Below are positions 37,976 through 46,584 of a stretch of DNA of 64,000 nucleotides, one piece after another. The position numbers and the translations under genes were made by a program. The DNA is from Bacteroidota bacterium (GTDB lineage: Bacteria > Bacteroidota > Bacteroidia > Flavobacteriales > Weeksellaceae): NCBI GenBank assembly GCA_023387375.1, contig JAEWIE010000050.1:1-64000 (forward strand). The letters are read 5' to 3'. Within the stretch, counting starts at the first letter, position 1; every line of letters starts with the position of its first letter. Under the pieces are notes generated by a model. That model saw only the letters and a list, made by a program, of their open reading frames with translations. It did no database searches and was not told the origin of the DNA.

Positions 37976-39313
37976 ATGCCTATGTTGCCGTATCTCGATA
38001 ATATTCTCTTTGGAATCTTACTTGTTTTAGGGATTGGACTCTTTGTTCGCAGTCTTCAAAAGCTAGTTAGAAATATTAGACTCGGTAAAAAGGTGGATCG
38101 AGCGGACCGCCCTAAAGAGAGATGGGCTTTAATGGCCAGGGTTGCCCTCGGACAAAGTAAGATGGGTGCGCGTCCTGTTGCTGGAATCTTGCACATTTTC
38201 GTTTATGTAGGCTTTGTGATCATTAACCTAGAGCTGATTGAAATTATTGTAGATGGCCTTTTCGGTACACACCGATTTTTGGCCTCTGTGCTAGGACTAT
38301 CTCTCTACGGAGTATTTACTGCCATTCTAGAGGTTCTAGCGTTGCTTGTTTTGATTGCAGTGGTTGTCTTTTTTATTCGTAGAAATTTCTATGGTGTTCG
38401 CCGTTTAACTATGAAAGAATTGTTTGGGTGGCCTAAGAACGATGCGAACTGGATTCTAGTCATTGAGTTTGCGCTTATGCTTGCGTTCTTTACGATGAAC
38501 GGAGCAGATCTTCAAATTCGTGAGTTAAGTGGCGAGGCAGTTTTAGGTTATTTCCCTATTAGTGAAGTAACACTAAGTCCTTTGTTTAGTTCCTTAGGTT
38601 TTTCGATTGATTCTCTTCATTTGGCAGAAAGGGGAGCTTGGTGGTTCCATTTTATTGGGGTTCTATTCTTCATGAACTATCTGTACTACTCGAAGCATTT
38701 GCATATTATTTTTGCCTTTCCGAATACTTGGTTCTCCAAACTCGAACCGGTGGGAGAACTTACGAATTTGCCTGCCGTGACACGTGAGATTAAATTAATG
38801 ATGGATCCGAACGCAGATCCCTATGCCGCTGCAGATCCTAGCGCAGAAGAGACAGATGAAAAGTTTGGTGCCAGTGATGTATTAGAACTTAATCAAGTAC
38901 AACTGCTAAATGCATATACATGCACAGAGTGTGGACGTTGTACCGATGTATGTCCTGCCAATATAACTGGCAAAAAGCTTTCTCCTAGAAAAATCATGAT
39001 GGATACAAGAGATAGGCTTGAAGAGGTAGGCAGAAATGTGGAGAAAAATGGCAAATTTATACCTGATGGTAAAAAGCTATTAGACGATTATATCACTCGC
39101 GAAGAACTGCGCGCATGTACTACGTGCAATGCATGTGTACAGGCATGTCCTGTTCTAATCGATCCTTTGTCCATAATAATTGATTTAAGACGATATATGA
39201 TTATGGAGGAATCATCCGCTCCACAGGAATGGAATTTGATGCTTGCCAATATCGAAAACAACGGTGCTCCATGGCAGTACAACCAGGCAGACCGCTTAAA
39301 CTGGGCGCAATAA
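37976..39313 (+). CDS. Membrane-bound 4Fe-4S oxidoreductase subunit (HdrE/GlpC-like)
   Basis: 445 residues. The N-terminal half has five or six membrane helices with several His (AGILHIFVYVGF; HLHIIFAF) that could bind b haem as in NarI/HdrE. The C-terminal half has two ferredoxin-type clusters, C-x2-C-x2-C-x3-CP at about residues 316-326 and 381-391. With the next gene (CCG-domain subunit) it forms a heterodisulfide-reductase-like or quinone-linked redox complex of unknown substrate, common in flavobacteria next to mlaD. Starts 5 nt after mlaD. Confidence 0.85.
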   Translation: MPMLPYLDNILFGILLVLGIGLFVRSLQKLVRNIRLGKKVDRADRPKERWALMARVALGQSKMGARPVAGILHIFVYVGFVIINLELIEIIVDGLFGTHRFLASVLGLSLYGVFTAILEVLALLVLIAVVVFFIRRNFYGVRRLTMKELFGWPKNDANWILVIEFALMLAFFTMNGADLQIRELSGEAVLGYFPISEVTLSPLFSSLGFSIDSLHLAERGAWWFHFIGVLFFMNYLYYSKHLHIIFAFPNTWFSKLEPVGELTNLPAVTREIKLMMDPNADPYAAADPSAEETDEKFGASDVLELNQVQLLNAYTCTECGRCTDVCPANITGKKLSPRKIMMDTRDRLEEVGRNVEKNGKFIPDGKKLLDDYITREELRACTTCNACVQACPVLIDPLSIIIDLRRYMIMEESSAPQEWNLMLANIENNGAPWQYNQADRLNWAQ

Positions 39314-39331
39314 ACAGAGGCGCCGAATTTT

Positions 39332-39349
39332 ATAAAGCGTAAGCTTTAT
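39332..39349. repeat. Inverted repeat between the two Fe-S subunit genes
   Basis: ATAAAGC and GCTTTAT flank a 4-nt loop within the 58-nt gap between the Fe-S genes; no T run, so it is likely an intra-operon hairpin. Confidence 0.5.
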
Positions 39350-39371
39350 GTAACGTAAACAAAAACTAAGT

Positions 39372-40151
39372 ATGGATTTTAAGATAAAAACCATGGCCGA
39401 ATATGCGGCCGAGGGCAAAGCGCCAGAGGTACTGTTCTGGGTAGGATGTGCTGGAAGTTTTGATGACCGAGCAAAGAAAATTACACGTGCATTTTGCAAA
39501 ATTTTAAATAAGATCAATGTAGAATTTGCTGTATTAGGACAAGAAGAAAGTTGTACAGGTGATCCTGCGAAAAGAGCAGGAAATGAATTTGTATTCCAAA
39601 TGATGGCGATGACCAACATCGAGGTTTTAAACGCCTATGAAGTCAAGAAAATCGTAACTGCCTGTCCACACTGCTTCAATACAATTAAGAATGAGTATCC
39701 TAGTTTGGGAGGGCATTACGAGGTAATGCACCACACTCAGTTTTTAAAGAATTTAATGAAAGAAGGAAGGCTTAAAATTGAAGGAGGACGCTTTGAAGGA
39801 AAGAAGATCACCTTTCACGATCCTTGCTACTTAGGGAGAGCCAATGGTGAATACGAAGCTCCACGTGATCTGCTCTCAAAACTTGATGCAGAACTAGTGG
39901 AAATGAAACGTTGCAAGCAGAACGGACTTTGCTGTGGCGCGGGAGGAGCACAAATGTTTAAAGAACCTGAAGCAGGAAAGAAGGATATCAATGTCGAGAG
40001 AACGGAAGAAGCATTGGAAGAAAAGCCAGATGTAATTGCGACAGGATGTCCTTACTGTATGACTATGATGACCGATGGGGTGAAACATCTCAACAGTAGC
40101 GTCGAAGTCAAAGATATTGCGGAGCTTTTAGCGGAAGCAGAAGATTTGTAA
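39372..40151 (+). CDS. CCG-domain (HdrB/GlpC-like) Fe-S oxidoreductase subunit
   Basis: 259 residues with two cysteine-rich CCG motifs: VTACPHCFN ... HDPCYLGRANGEYE and NGLCCGAGGAQMFKE ... ATGCPYCMTMM. Such pairs bind noncubane [4Fe-4S] clusters in HdrB and in LutA/GlpC. With the membrane protein encoded just upstream it should form one enzyme. Neighbour genes give no substrate. Confidence 0.88.
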   Translation: MDFKIKTMAEYAAEGKAPEVLFWVGCAGSFDDRAKKITRAFCKILNKINVEFAVLGQEESCTGDPAKRAGNEFVFQMMAMTNIEVLNAYEVKKIVTACPHCFNTIKNEYPSLGGHYEVMHHTQFLKNLMKEGRLKIEGGRFEGKKITFHDPCYLGRANGEYEAPRDLLSKLDAELVEMKRCKQNGLCCGAGGAQMFKEPEAGKKDINVERTEEALEEKPDVIATGCPYCMTMMTDGVKHLNSSVEVKDIAELLAEAEDL

Positions 40152-40164
40152 AAAAAAGATAAAA

Positions 40165-40656
40165 ATGAGAATAGAAGAATCTGAAATCGTTGAAACAAAC
40201 GATTATCGAGTTTTAATATATCCCGCATCCAGACCTTTCTTACCTAAAGAAAGCAAAAAGATTACGGAAAAGTTATATGATTTTTTAGGATCTTGGGCTG
40301 CCCATGGAAAACCCCTATCGGCTTCTTTTAAAATCGAAAAGAATCAGTTTCTTGTCATTGCAATAGACGAGGAAAAAGAGATGGCCTCTGGCTGTTCGAT
40401 TGATACTTTAGGGGAAGCAATTCGTGAATTAGACCACGAGTTTTCACTAGGTTTTTTTGATCGAATGAAAGCGTCTTATGTAGAGAATGGAGAGGTTAAA
40501 ACTTTGAAATTAGGTGAGTTTAGATCTGGTTTAAAGGACGGAAGTATACCTCAGGATATTGAAGTGTTTGACTTTTCAAAATCGAGTTACGTTAGCTTTT
40601 TGTCGGATTTTCTTCTACCCCTACCAAGAAGTTGGGCAGGAATCTACGTAGAATAA
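40165..40656 (+). CDS. Conserved flavobacterial hypothetical protein (often mislabelled ABC transporter ATPase)
   Basis: 163 residues, soluble, with no signal peptide. The middle contains AAHGKPLSASFKIEKNQFLVIAIDEEKEMASGCSIDTLGEAI, which looks like a mixed alpha/beta fold. There is no Walker A or ABC signature, so database labels of this protein as ABC transporter ATPase are not supported. It starts 13 nt after the CCG-domain gene and is followed by a terminator, closing the mlaD-FeS-FeS-hypothetical operon. Confidence 0.7.
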   Translation: MRIEESEIVETNDYRVLIYPASRPFLPKESKKITEKLYDFLGSWAAHGKPLSASFKIEKNQFLVIAIDEEKEMASGCSIDTLGEAIRELDHEFSLGFFDRMKASYVENGEVKTLKLGEFRSGLKDGSIPQDIEVFDFSKSSYVSFLSDFLLPLPRSWAGIYVE

Positions 40657-40705
40657 GGGATATTTAAGAAATAATAAGTTGGGGGTTAAATACCTAGAAC
40701 TTTGG

Positions 40706-40737
40706 AAAAGTCCTTATTTATTGTAAGGACTTTTTTT
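40706..40737 (+). terminator. Rho-independent terminator closing the mlaD operon
   Basis: An 11-bp stem AAAAGTCCTTA / TAAGGACTTTT with a 7-nt loop and a T7 run. Confidence 0.9.
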
Positions 40738-40817
40738 GGACCTTGTCACAACGGAAATGTGATATACTGAGAATCAAGTTATTCGACTTCATATTTTCAT
40801 AGCACTTAAAATAATGC

Positions 40818-40825
40818 TATTTTTG
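40818..40825 (+). promoter_or_regulatory. Predicted -7 promoter box 4 nt before a lipoprotein start codon
   Basis: TATTTTTG matches TAnnTTTG, and its last base is 4 nt before the ATG, the same spacing as at recN; this implies a leaderless or near-leaderless transcript. Confidence 0.5.
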
Positions 40826-40829
40826 CTTA

Positions 40830-41342
40830 ATGAACCTCAAAAAACTTCTTTTCCTTCTTGTTTTCTTCCTTTTAGCGGCTTCTTGCCGTCAAGAAGAAGA
40901 AAGTGTACAGGTTATTGATCAAGTTCTTCGAATTTATGTACAAGATGAGGCGGGAAACGATTTGCTGGATTCAAAAGCTGAAGTTTCGTTGTATAGTGTG
41001 AATTTAGTGGACTTGGATGCGACTACGGCTAATGTTCCTGTGAGTGCGATGAAGAAACTAGATAGCGTGAAAGGCTATTATTATGAGTATGTGTCAGGGG
41101 CGGTACGCACTTTAAAGTCCGAAGATTCTGAGGTTCAGAATTATTATTCTACCATGGGAATTCGTTTCCAAGATGAGGCAGAGTCGGAAATAGACCAAGA
41201 TACGCTTCGTATAGACTATAAACTCTCGCCTCGACTGTTCTCTTTAGAAGAGGTTTGGCTTAACCAAAATTTAGTTTTCAAGAAAGAGTTAAATAAACAA
41301 AATGAACTTGTGATTAAAAGAGAAATCACAGTCACAAACTAG
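40830..41342 (+). CDS. Hypothetical lipoprotein
   Basis: 170 residues. A signal peptide with a leucine-rich core ends in the lipobox LAASC (Cys about residue 19), followed by an acidic Glu/Gln-rich stretch and a beta-rich domain. I do not recognise a family. 32 nt upstream of serS, and probably co-transcribed with it. Confidence 0.65.
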   Translation: MNLKKLLFLLVFFLLAASCRQEEESVQVIDQVLRIYVQDEAGNDLLDSKAEVSLYSVNLVDLDATTANVPVSAMKKLDSVKGYYYEYVSGAVRTLKSEDSEVQNYYSTMGIRFQDEAESEIDQDTLRIDYKLSPRLFSLEEVWLNQNLVFKKELNKQNELVIKREITVTN

Positions 41343-41374
41343 AATCGATTTAATAATATTATCAAAATAGAAGG

Positions 41375-42646
41375 ATGCTACAGATTAGTTTTATCAAAGA
41401 GAACAAAGCGCTCGTTTTAGAGGGGCTTAATAAAAGAGGATTTAAGCAGTTGGATCTTGTGGATACAGTGGTGAACTTAGACGATAAACGTAGAGCTGTC
41501 CAGTTCGAGCTCGATGAGAATCTTGCTCAAAGCAGACGAATTTCAAATGAGATCGCACAGTTTGTAAAAGAAGGGAATAAAGAAGGTATCCAAGAAGCAA
41601 AACAAAAGACGACAGCGATTAAAGAAAAGAGTCATGAACTAAAGAAAGAGTTAGAGTCTGTTGAGAAAGAGCTTCTAGAGGGACTGTATCTTATTCCAAA
41701 CATTCCCTATGAGAAAGTAAAGGCAGGAGTTACGCCTGAGGATAATGAGGTGATCTTTCAAAGTGCGCAGGAGCAGCCTATGTCTGCCGATGCACTTCCT
41801 CATTGGGAACTAGCAAAGAAATATAATCTAATTGATTTTGAATTAGGAGTAAAAGTCGCCGGAGCGGGATTTCCAGTCTATTTTGGGCAAGGAGCAAGGC
41901 TTCAGCGTGCTCTAGTTCAATATTTTTTAGATAAGAATGTAGGGGCAGGATATTTAGAGGTAAATCCACCGCATGTAGTAAATGAAGCCTCTGGATATGG
42001 AACGGGTCAGCTTCCCGACAAAGAAGGACAAATGTATTATATCGGAGAGGATGATTTGTACCTAATTCCGACAGCAGAAGTTTCGGTGACCAATTTATAT
42101 CGTGATGTGATTCTTGAGGAGAAACAATTGCCCATTCTAAATACGGCATTCTCACAATGTTATCGTAGAGAAGCAGGAAGTTATGGTTCTCACGTGCGTG
42201 GACTCAATCGCCTTCACCAGTTTGAAAAAGTAGAAATTGTAAGAATTGAGCATCCTGAGAAGTCTTACGAGGCTCTAGAAGGAATGGTTGCGCATGTTAA
42301 ATCGATTTTAGAAGACTTAGAGCTTCCTTATCGAATCCTTCGACTTTGTGGAGGAGATATGGGCTTCACCTCTGCAATGACGTATGATTTTGAGGTGTGG
42401 AGTGCAGCTCAAGAGAAATGGTTAGAGGTGAGTTCAGTTTCAAATTTTGAAACCTTCCAAGCCAATCGGCTCAAATGCCGTTACAAATCAGGTGATGCAA
42501 AAGCACAACTCGTGCATACATTAAATGGTTCTGCAATGGCTCTGCCAAGAATTATGGCTGCACTACTTGAAAACAACCAGACGGCAGAGGGAATTCGCAT
42601 TCCAAAGAAAATTGCGGAGTATACTCGTTTTGATTACATCAAGTAA
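41375..42646 (+). CDS. serS: Serine-tRNA ligase
   Basis: 423 residues. The N-terminal tRNA-binding helical arm (about 28-110) is followed by class II synthetase motifs: motif 2 in CYRREAGSYGSHVRGLNRLHQFEKVE and motif 3 in LNGSAMALPRIMAALLEN. It charges tRNA-Ser (and tRNA-Sec where present). Ordinary length. Closed by a strong bidirectional terminator. Confidence 0.97.
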   Translation: MLQISFIKENKALVLEGLNKRGFKQLDLVDTVVNLDDKRRAVQFELDENLAQSRRISNEIAQFVKEGNKEGIQEAKQKTTAIKEKSHELKKELESVEKELLEGLYLIPNIPYEKVKAGVTPEDNEVIFQSAQEQPMSADALPHWELAKKYNLIDFELGVKVAGAGFPVYFGQGARLQRALVQYFLDKNVGAGYLEVNPPHVVNEASGYGTGQLPDKEGQMYYIGEDDLYLIPTAEVSVTNLYRDVILEEKQLPILNTAFSQCYRREAGSYGSHVRGLNRLHQFEKVEIVRIEHPEKSYEALEGMVAHVKSILEDLELPYRILRLCGGDMGFTSAMTYDFEVWSAAQEKWLEVSSVSNFETFQANRLKCRYKSGDAKAQLVHTLNGSAMALPRIMAALLENNQTAEGIRIPKKIAEYTRFDYIK

Positions 42647-42685
42647 AGATTTACGAACAGCGTAAAGTCGTTCGACAAAAATAGA

Positions 42686-42715
42686 AAAAGCCAGAGTTTA
42701 AGAACTCTGGCTTTT
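42686..42715. terminator. Bidirectional terminator between serS and the cco cluster
   Basis: A 13-bp perfect stem AAAAGCCAGAGTT / AACTCTGGCTTTT with a 4-nt loop and A/T tracts on both sides. Confidence 0.9.
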
Positions 42716-42737
42716 ATTATTTTAGGCTGTTTATTGT

Positions 42738-43481
42738 CTAGTGGCAAGTGGAGTGATCTCCATGTTGGTGCTGCATAGAGCCATTATGTTCTACTTGCAG
42801 GGCGCTCGAAGGAGGCGATAGGTAGGGAATGCCTAACTCTAAAGCTCTAATGATAAATAGAGATCCCATCCCTAGCATGAGAATAGGGACCAATTTTAAT
42901 ACTTTTAGTCGGAAGGCTTGGGTCATAATACTTCCGGCAAAAACCACAGCGAACATGAAGGGAAAGGTTCCCAGTCCAAAGAGAAACATAAAGGTAGCTC
43001 CCTGCCAGACTCCGCCTGCAGCTAATGAAGCTGTAAGAGCCATATAGACCATTCCGCAAGGAAGCAGACCATTTAAAAGTCCTGTGGTAAATCTTGATTT
43101 ATAATCTGAACGTTGCAAGAGAGTTCCTAGCGTCATCTTCACCTTCAATAGGGGCTTATTTAGGAAGGGAAGTTTGCTCACGAAGTCTTTTCCCCCAAAC
43201 GAGAATAAAGCCATGCAAATAAGCATTATACCCACTGCAATGGTTAGATACTTTTGGATTCCTGCAAATTGAAAACCTTGGCCAATCAGACCTAAGAAGC
43301 CTCCTAAAATGCTATAAGTTACAATCCGCCCAAAATTATAGGTGAAATTCTGCAATTGAAAACGAATCGCTTCGTTTTTCGTGAGCCCCATGGAGAGAGC
43401 AATGGGACCACACATTCCGATGCAATGAAATCCTGAAGCAAAGCCAAGACCTAAGGCGGTGAAAATTAGTGCTATTTCCAT
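42738..43481 (-). CDS. SafE/DsbD-like membrane protein linked to cbb3 oxidase assembly
   Basis: A 247-residue polytopic protein with about six helices. The N-terminal FHCIGMCGPIALSMG motif, with two Cys in a membrane helix, and NGLLPCGMVYMAL are typical of the SafE/UreH-like branch of the DsbD_2 superfamily. Such genes follow ccoH in many cco clusters and are thought to help copper handling. The last 16 residues form an unusual His-rich tail (HNGSMQHQHGDHSTCH) with five His and a Cys, likely metal-binding. Start overlaps the ccoH stop by 10 nt. Confidence 0.85.
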   Translation of the reverse strand: MEIALIFTALGLGFASGFHCIGMCGPIALSMGLTKNEAIRFQLQNFTYNFGRIVTYSILGGFLGLIGQGFQFAGIQKYLTIAVGIMLICMALFSFGGKDFVSKLPFLNKPLLKVKMTLGTLLQRSDYKSRFTTGLLNGLLPCGMVYMALTASLAAGGVWQGATFMFLFGLGTFPFMFAVVFAGSIMTQAFRLKVLKLVPILMLGMGSLFIIRALELGIPYLSPPSSALQVEHNGSMQHQHGDHSTCH

Positions 43482-43927
43482 AGAACGTCATAATCTATTT
43501 GATAGGGAACTTTGTTTGATTCCCAATTGATTTTTAAAGTATAAGAACCTTGGAAGAGAATCCGTTCTGGAATATGAATTTTTCTCCCCATTTGTAATGG
43601 AAGTTCTTTTTCCACATCTAATTTAGCATCTTCGGTTCGAAACAAATGAAATTTAACTTTGTTTTGGTCTACAGTTATACTTTCTGGAAATTCAAGGGTA
43701 ATACCTTGACTATTTTGTGTATAGTTAGGTTTCTCTTTTAATAAATCCGCATTGTTTTTAGCATCTATGACATCTTGATAGCGAAGTTCTTCTTCGTAGT
43801 AATCGCGAGCGACCATTTCTGCATTTTGCCATCCACGACCAAAAATGAAAACAAGCGATAAGATGAAAAGCATGAAGGCGCCTAGTGCGACTACAACTCC
43901 ATGTCCCCAAGTGAAATTTTTTAGCAT
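43472..43927 (-). CDS. ccoH: FixH/CcoH family protein
   Basis: 151 residues. One N-terminal helix (about 11-32) containing GVVVALGAFMLFILSLVFI anchors a periplasmic beta-rich domain. The segment MVARDYYEEELRYQDVIDAKNNA is the FixH hallmark. CcoH/FixH associates with cbb3 oxidase assembly, possibly stabilising the CcoNOQP complex. It lies 10 nt after ccoG and overlaps the next gene. Confidence 0.88.
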   Translation of the reverse strand: MLKNFTWGHGVVVALGAFMLFILSLVFIFGRGWQNAEMVARDYYEEELRYQDVIDAKNNADLLKEKPNYTQNSQGITLEFPESITVDQNKVKFHLFRTEDAKLDVEKELPLQMGRKIHIPERILFQGSYTLKINWESNKVPYQIDYDVLWK

Positions 43928-43936
43928 AATAAGCTT

Positions 43937-45394
43937 TTAAAATTGTAATTTAAAGGGTCCTTCAAAGTAAGTTTCGAACGAATCGAGTAACTCTCCTTCC
44001 TCATTGTAAACCCCGATGGTTACATTTTGTTTCGAAAGATTAATGTTCTTCTCAGGGAAGCTAACATTCACCGTTCCTTTCGAAATTTGATTTTTCTTTA
44101 AACGAATCTTGTCCGAATTACTAAATGTGATGGTCCCTTCCTCAGGTTCGATCACTTTAATGGTTACAACCTGATCCTTATCCGATTTATTTAGGAAAGT
44201 ATAGTTGTAAATATTTGTGATTTTACCATCTCTCAAGAAGAAAGTAGAACCCGCTGGTTTTATGAATTTAGCCTCCATGGATCCGCGATTTTGTAAAAGG
44301 AATCCTAAGAATCCAAAGAGAAGTACGAGGACAAGTGTGTAAGCTTTCATTTTGCCTGTGAAAACAAAAGGTCTTTCTTGTTCAATTTCATCTTCGGTGG
44401 CATAACGGATAAGCCCTTTCGGTAAACCTACTTTTTCCATGACTTCATCACACGCATCAATACAAGCGGTACAGTTTACACATTCTAATTGCTGACCGTT
44501 ACGAATATCAATCCCAGTCGGACAAACTACGACACATTGATTACAGTCGATGCAGTCTCCTTTGCCTTCCGCTTTTCTATCCTCGCCCTTTCTCCATTTC
44601 GAACGATTCTCTCCTCTTTTGAAGTCATAATAGACGTTGATGGTTTGCTTGTCAATTAGCACACCTTGCAAACGACCATAAGGACAAACAAGAGTACACA
44701 CCTGCTCTCTAAGCCATGCAAAGACAAAGAAGAACGCAAAGGCAAATAGAATCATGACGATGAAATTCGTTGGGTATACCATTGGACCTTCGACCATGAT
44801 GTCAAAAACTCTTTGATATCCTACGATGTACATATACATGACATGGGAGACGATCAAAGAGATGATAAAGAAGATTGTCCATTTTAAACCTTTCTTCCAG
44901 ATTTTCTCGGCATTCCATGGCTGGTTTTCAAGTCTTATTTGTTTGTTACGGTCTCCTTCGATTGCATATTCAATCTTGCGAAAGACCATTTCCATGAAGA
45001 TCGTCTGAGGACAAATCCATCCACAGAAGATTCGACCAAAAACAACCGTAAACAAGATAATAAAAACAATAGAAGCGATGGCTCCAATTGCCAAAATAAA
45101 GAAGTCTTGAGGGTAGAACGGTTGTCCCATAATATAGAACTCACGTTCCAATATGTTTAACAGAAGGACAGGGTTTCCATTGATTGTCAAAAACGGAAGG
45201 ATAAAGAAGGTTGCAAGTAAAACAATGCTTACTAAAGCTCTATAATTGGTGTATTTTCCTTTCGGTTTTCGAGGGAATACCCATTTTCTTTTTCCCGTTT
45301 GGTCCATCGTGTTGACTGAGTCACGGAATGTTTCAGGATCTAATACTTGACCTTGTCCACCACGATAGCTATATTCTTCTTCTGGGCTTGCCAT
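43937..45394 (-). CDS. ccoG: Cytochrome cbb3 oxidase accessory protein CcoG
   Basis: A 485-residue polyferredoxin of the RdxA/CcoG family. It has four or five membrane helices, an N-bound Cys motif in FCGWICPQTIFME and VCTLVCPYGRLQGV, and two [4Fe-4S] ferredoxin clusters, CIDCNQCVVVCPTGID and CVNCTACIDACDEVM, then a C-terminal IgG-like periplasmic domain of about 120 residues (FixG C-domain). CcoG reduces copper for delivery to the oxidase. Separated from ccoP by a hairpin that may attenuate expression. Confidence 0.94.
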   Translation of the reverse strand: MASPEEEYSYRGGQGQVLDPETFRDSVNTMDQTGKRKWVFPRKPKGKYTNYRALVSIVLLATFFILPFLTINGNPVLLLNILEREFYIMGQPFYPQDFFILAIGAIASIVFIILFTVVFGRIFCGWICPQTIFMEMVFRKIEYAIEGDRNKQIRLENQPWNAEKIWKKGLKWTIFFIISLIVSHVMYMYIVGYQRVFDIMVEGPMVYPTNFIVMILFAFAFFFVFAWLREQVCTLVCPYGRLQGVLIDKQTINVYYDFKRGENRSKWRKGEDRKAEGKGDCIDCNQCVVVCPTGIDIRNGQQLECVNCTACIDACDEVMEKVGLPKGLIRYATEDEIEQERPFVFTGKMKAYTLVLVLLFGFLGFLLQNRGSMEAKFIKPAGSTFFLRDGKITNIYNYTFLNKSDKDQVVTIKVIEPEEGTITFSNSDKIRLKKNQISKGTVNVSFPEKNINLSKQNVTIGVYNEEGELLDSFETYFEGPFKLQF

Positions 45395-45408
45395 AATCTA
45401 TTTATAAT

Positions 45409-45460
45409 AATTAAAAAAGAACATAGCTTACTACGAGGCGGTGTAGCAAACTATGTTCTT
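45409..45460 (-). terminator. Hairpin terminator/attenuator between ccoP and ccoG
   Basis: On the minus strand AAGAACATAG pairs perfectly with CTATGTTCTT over a 24-nt loop (which itself can pair CTAC/GTAG) and is followed by a T-rich tail (TTTTTTAATTA). It stands inside the cco cluster, after ccoP. Confidence 0.65.
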
Positions 45461-45479
45461 TGTATGAATTCAAATTGAA

Positions 45480-46358
45480 TTATTTTTGCCAATTCGCCTC
45501 TTCTCCTTGTGGAGCAGCACCGCCTTCAGCTTCGGTAATTGGCTTTTGTTCTTGGTTAATGTGATAAATGTAGGATGCTACTTTTTCAATATCATTCCCT
45601 GTTAACTGACCTGTTCCTCCGAACGCAATCATGGTTGGATTGTTTGGAGATCCGTTCCATACCACGTGGAATACGTTTTTAAACAATGTCTCTTCAGGTT
45701 GGTTGATCCAAAAGTTATCCGTTAAGTTCGGTCCAATTCCACCACGTCCTCCATCCATGTGACAAGAAACACAGCTTGTTTTGAATATCTCTTCTCCTTC
45801 GGCTACATAGTCTGCATTGTATACAGCCGTTTCAATGGTGGCTTGAGGAGCCGTTTTAAGGTATTCTTCAACAGAGGCGATTTGAGCCTTGTATTCCTCA
45901 TCGTATTCTTTAATTGGATCTGCAAAATCAGTAAAGAAGAAAGCAAGCATGTACACCGCGCAGTAAATAACACCAAAGTAGAATAATCCTAACCACCATT
46001 TTGGTAACTGATTGTCAAGTTCCATAATTCCATCGAATCCGTGGTCGATAAGAATGTCTTTTTCTTCTTTCGCAGATTGTTTAGCAAAGGCCCCTTTCCA
46101 AAGTCTCTTTAGATAGGGAATCTTTTTTGTTTCAAGATATTCGGCTTTCGCCTCTGGAGATAATTCTTTAAACGTATTGTTCTCAATTAAGTCTCCTAGA
46201 GCAGAGTGGATAAGTGCTAATACGATACTGATTGCCACTGTCCCCCAATAGTAAGGCGAAGAGAGGAATGCAGTACTTTGTACAAACATGTAATAGAGTA
46301 CAAAGGTGATCGCAAGGATTACGACTATATTAATAATAGCGGGAGTTCTTTGTTTCAT
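45480..46358 (-). CDS. ccoP: cbb3-type cytochrome c oxidase subunit III (CcoP), single-haem form
   Basis: 292 residues. Two N-terminal helices, a second membrane region containing HGFDGIMELDNQLPKWWLGLFYFG (the CcoP N-terminal signature), and one C-terminal cytochrome c domain with TSCVSCH at about residue 196 and a Met ligand in TMIAFGG. Proteobacterial CcoP has two haem-c domains; I find only one CxxCH here, as also in other Bacteroidota. It takes electrons from soluble cytochrome c and passes them toward CcoO. Preceded by ccoQ, 5 nt away. Confidence 0.92.
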   Translation of the reverse strand: MKQRTPAIINIVVILAITFVLYYMFVQSTAFLSSPYYWGTVAISIVLALIHSALGDLIENNTFKELSPEAKAEYLETKKIPYLKRLWKGAFAKQSAKEEKDILIDHGFDGIMELDNQLPKWWLGLFYFGVIYCAVYMLAFFFTDFADPIKEYDEEYKAQIASVEEYLKTAPQATIETAVYNADYVAEGEEIFKTSCVSCHMDGGRGGIGPNLTDNFWINQPEETLFKNVFHVVWNGSPNNPTMIAFGGTGQLTGNDIEKVASYIYHINQEQKPITEAEGGAAPQGEEANWQK

Positions 46359-46363
46359 GACGA

Positions 46364-46561
46364 TTAATTTTTAAAATCAAAGGGTTGGTCATCGTCTTCT
46401 AGAGGCGCATGCGCCTGTTCATCGTAGTATTTCTTTGAACGACTGAAGACATACATAATCAATCCAACAAAAAACATCAAAAATAATAGTAGTGCAAGGG
46501 TTTGGTAAAACCCTGTGTACTGTTCACTAGAGACGATGTCTTTTAAGTTTTGTGGGATCAT
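46364..46561 (-). CDS. ccoQ: cbb3-type oxidase subunit CcoQ
   Basis: 65 residues with one hydrophobic helix (about 19-40) and a charged tail with Asp/Glu (APLEDDDQPFDFKN). The position between ccoNO and ccoP, and the pattern FFVGLIMYVFSRSKKYYDEQA, match CcoQ/FixQ, the small subunit that stabilises the core complex. Short genes of this type are easily missed. Confidence 0.88.
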   Translation of the reverse strand: MIPQNLKDIVSSEQYTGFYQTLALLLFLMFFVGLIMYVFSRSKKYYDEQAHAPLEDDDQPFDFKN

Positions 46562-46584
46562 GACTTTTTAATACTTGGATTAAA

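Noticed and set aside
40741..40790. TGATATACTGAGAATCA as a Crp/Fnr site
   Set aside because: Spacing of half-sites is wrong (11 nt).
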